A DNA stretch of 6,940 nucleotides, taken from NCBI GenBank assembly GCA_030639035.1, contig DAOWDM010000053.1, positions 1-6,940 of the forward strand, given 5' to 3'. Under the pieces are notes generated by a model that was not told where the DNA came from, ran no database searches, and was given only the letters and a program-made list of their open reading frames with translations. Positions 5,056-6,940 of this stretch are shown here, piece by piece; within the stretch, counting starts at the first letter, position 1, and each line of letters starts with the position of its first letter. Source of the stretch: Alphaproteobacteria bacterium. Lineage in GTDB: Bacteria > Pseudomonadota > Alphaproteobacteria > DAOWDM01. Both the position numbers and the translations under genes were made by a program.

Positions 5056-6824
5056 TAAAGGCTATTATAGATAATCTTGAAGTCGAAGTAGAAAAAGGAA
5101 TTACAATTCTTAATGCTGCTCGTAAAGTAAACATTGAGATTCCTACTTTATGTCATCACCCAGATTTGCCGTCTACAGCATCATGCGGAGTATGTGTCGT
5201 TAAGGTCGCTGGCAGACCAAATATGATAAGGGCATGCTGTACTCCTCTTGAAGAGGGAATGAATGTTACAACTTTTGATCCTGAAATAATTGCAGTAAGA
5301 CGTACTGTTATTGAATTGATTCTTAGTGATCATCCTGACGAATGTCTTACTTGTATCAGAAGCGGAAGATGTGAGCTTCAAGACCTTGCTGATGAATTTG
5401 GTATTAGAGAGGCTGCTTTTGATAATTTAGTAGCTCATCTTCCTTGTGATGATTCAACCAAAACTATTGTAATAAATCCTGACAAATGTATCTCATGCGG
5501 CAGATGTATTGAAGTGTGTCAAGGAACTCAGAACGTTTGGGCTTTGAGTTTCCTTAACAGAGGTCTTCCTACAAGAATCGCTCCTGCAGGTGATATAGAC
5601 CTTGCAGATTCTCCTTGTATTCGTTGTGGTCAATGTTCTGCTCACTGTCCTACTGGTGCAATCACAGAGTATGACGAAACAGAGAAGGTATGGAATCTTC
5701 TTATGGATAAGGACAAGCATTGTATTGTCCAGATAGCTCCTGCTGTTAGAGTTGCAATCGGTGAAGATTTTGGATACGAACCAGGTACAAACCTTACAGG
5801 CAAAACATATACTGCTTTGAAACGTTTGGGATTTGACACTGTTTTTGATACTAACTACGGTGCAGACGTAACAATAATGGAAGAAGGAAGCGAGTTTGTA
5901 GATCGTTTCACAAATGATGGCGTACTTCCGCTTATCACAAGCTGTTGCCCATCATGGACTGATTTTATGGAAAAATTCCATTCAGACATGATTCCTAACT
6001 TTTCTTCATGTAAATCTCCTCATGCAATTGTAGGGGCTCTTACAAAAACATATTATGCAGAAAAAATGGGCATTGACCCGTCAAAAATCGTGATGGTTTC
6101 AATTATGCCTTGTACTTCTAAAAAGTATGAAATAATCCGTTCTAAAGAAATGTATTCCAGTGGTTTCCAAGACGTTGATGTTACGCTTACTACTCGTGAA
6201 TTATCTCGTATGATTAAACAGGCTGGAATTAAGTTTAGGCATCTTGAAGATACTGAAGCAGATTCTCCTCTTGGAGAATACACAGGTGCTGCAACTATTT
6301 TCGGAGCAACAGGCGGTGTTATGGAAGCAGCTTTGAGATCTGCTGCATTCCTTATTACTGGCAATGAACTTGAAAACCCTGAATTCAAAGAAATCCAGTC
6401 CCTAGAGGGCATAAAAGAAATGGAAGTCGATGTTGCAGGGAATATTGTTCGTATTGCGGTTGCTCATGGAACGAAAAATGTTGAAGACGTTTTGAATAAA
6501 GTACGCACAGCTAAAGAAAACGGTGAACCTCTTCCATATCACTTTATTGAAGTGATGGCTTGTCCTGGTGGTTGTGTAGCAGGTGGCGGACAGCCTCGTG
6601 CTTTGGCTGGCAATATGCCTCGTCCTCGTGGTATAACTGACGATATAAGACGTAAAAGGTCTGAAGGCTTGCGTTCAGAAGACAGAGACACTGAAATAAG
6701 GCAAAGTCATAACAACCCATCTGTAAAGAAACTTTATGAAGAATTTTTATCTCACCCATTGAGTGAAAAATCCCATAAACTTCTTCACACAAAATATACT
6801 CCAAGACAAACCTATAAAAGGTAA
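5052..6824 (+). CDS. hydA: catalytic [FeFe]-hydrogenase subunit, trimeric (group A3-like) type
   Basis: HydA interconverts protons and H2 at the H-cluster. The 590-residue protein has, in order: a [2Fe-2S] domain (Cys34, 45, 48, 62); the His-ligated [4Fe-4S] motif H94-X3-C98-X2-C101-X5-C107; two [4Fe-4S] motifs (Cys146/149/152/156 and Cys189/192/195/199); and the H domain. H-cluster motifs are complete: L1 TSCCPSW (296-302), L2 MPCTSKKYE (352-360) and L3 EVMACPGGCVAGGGQP (500-515). Cluster ligands are Cys299, 354, 504 and 508; Cys298 is the proton donor. Residues of the known proton path (Glu278, Glu281, Ser318) are present. No cysteine follows Cys508, so the C-terminal [2Fe-2S] domain of Thermotoga HydA is absent. 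GAGGA (5041-5045), 6 nt upstream, supports the start, which overlaps hydB by 4 nt. It is last in the operon. Confidence 0.97.
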   Translation: MIKAIIDNLEVEVEKGITILNAARKVNIEIPTLCHHPDLPSTASCGVCVVKVAGRPNMIRACCTPLEEGMNVTTFDPEIIAVRRTVIELILSDHPDECLTCIRSGRCELQDLADEFGIREAAFDNLVAHLPCDDSTKTIVINPDKCISCGRCIEVCQGTQNVWALSFLNRGLPTRIAPAGDIDLADSPCIRCGQCSAHCPTGAITEYDETEKVWNLLMDKDKHCIVQIAPAVRVAIGEDFGYEPGTNLTGKTYTALKRLGFDTVFDTNYGADVTIMEEGSEFVDRFTNDGVLPLITSCCPSWTDFMEKFHSDMIPNFSSCKSPHAIVGALTKTYYAEKMGIDPSKIVMVSIMPCTSKKYEIIRSKEMYSSGFQDVDVTLTTRELSRMIKQAGIKFRHLEDTEADSPLGEYTGAATIFGATGGVMEAALRSAAFLITGNELENPEFKEIQSLEGIKEMEVDVAGNIVRIAVAHGTKNVEDVLNKVRTAKENGEPLPYHFIEVMACPGGCVAGGGQPRALAGNMPRPRGITDDIRRKRSEGLRSEDRDTEIRQSHNNPSVKKLYEEFLSHPLSEKSHKLLHTKYTPRQTYKR

Positions 6825-6847
6825 GTCGACAGCAAGAAATTGCAACG

Positions 6848-6888
6848 AAAACGGCAGGAAGTGTTCAATCACATTTCCTGCCGTTTTT
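6848..6888 (+). terminator. intrinsic terminator of hydCBA
   Basis: AAAACGGCAGGAA (6848-6860) pairs perfectly over 13 bp with TTCCTGCCGTTTT (6875-6887); the five T at 6884-6888 form the tail. The loop contains a further GTG/CAC pairing. It lies 24 nt after the hydA stop, so hydA closes the transcription unit. The A-rich 5' arm would let it also work on the minus strand. Confidence 0.9.
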
Positions 6889-6920
6889 GTGTTTAAAAAG
6901 CTTTTTGAGCTACATTAACG

Positions 6921-6940
6921 GTCATTGCGAGGAGCGTAGC
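6921..6940. repeat. start of a dispersed GTCATTGCGAGGAGCG-type palindromic repeat, cut by the window edge
   Basis: GTCATTGCGAGGAGCGTAGC matches the beginning of a short intergenic repeat seen in many unrelated bacterial genomes, whose full form continues roughly as GACG..GCAATC, so that its ends pair as ATTGC/GCAAT. It stands in intergenic DNA just after the hydCBA terminator, a usual setting. Only the first half is visible, so this is recognition from memory. Confidence 0.55.

Noticed and set aside
6895..6906. Palindrome AAAAAGCTTTTT after the terminator.
   Set aside because: It is a short, low-complexity dyad with no loop and no associated signal.

Overview
The window is from an AT-rich, hydrogen-metabolising anaerobic bacterium. 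It holds the 5' part of hydG, the H-cluster maturase gene, on the minus strand, and a complete hydC-hydB-hydA operon for a trimeric NAD(P)H-linked [FeFe]-hydrogenase on the plus strand. Start sites follow ordinary AAGGAG-type ribosome binding sites, and TGA is used as a normal stop. The taxon cannot be fixed from this sequence. A host-associated spirochaete such as Treponema is my best guess, from base composition, gene content and the dispersed repeat that begins at the right edge, and I hold it at low confidence.

Layout. Positions 1-742 (minus) encode the first 247 residues of HydG; the rest lies off the left edge. Positions 743-978 form a divergent control region with a promoter candidate in each direction and a perfect 7-4-7 inverted repeat (826-843). 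Positions 979-2278 (plus) carry two tandem paralogous pentapeptide-repeat proteins with a shared N-terminal module, different numbers of repeats and different C-terminal tails. Positions 2279-2804 hold no intact gene. Part of this gap (about 2316-2612) is a badly decayed insertion sequence of the IS1595 family (IS1016-like group), with recognisable minus-strand transposase fragments in several frames and diverged terminal repeats. The rest is AT-rich and ends in the hydrogenase promoter, which has a perfect -10 box.

Positions 2805-6824 are hydC, hydB and hydA with overlapping ends (11 nt and 4 nt), followed by a strong intrinsic terminator at 6848-6888. The last 20 bases begin a GTCATTGCGAGGAGCG-type dispersed repeat that the window edge cuts off.

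How the genes work together. HydG makes the CO and CN ligands, as an Fe synthon, for the H-cluster of HydA. HydC and HydB form the NuoE/NuoF-like NAD(P)H module that exchanges electrons with HydA. All catalytic and cluster-ligand motifs examined are intact. HydB lacks the C-terminal 2x[4Fe-4S] domain and HydA lacks the C-terminal [2Fe-2S] domain known from Thermotoga-type bifurcating complexes. That bears on whether this enzyme bifurcates electrons or simply uses NADH. The pentapeptide pair has no known link to hydrogenase; only its position between maturase and structural genes suggests one. I found no clear sign of a wholly new system. The items most worth a second look are the pentapeptide pair, the missing bridge domains and the 7-4-7 palindrome.
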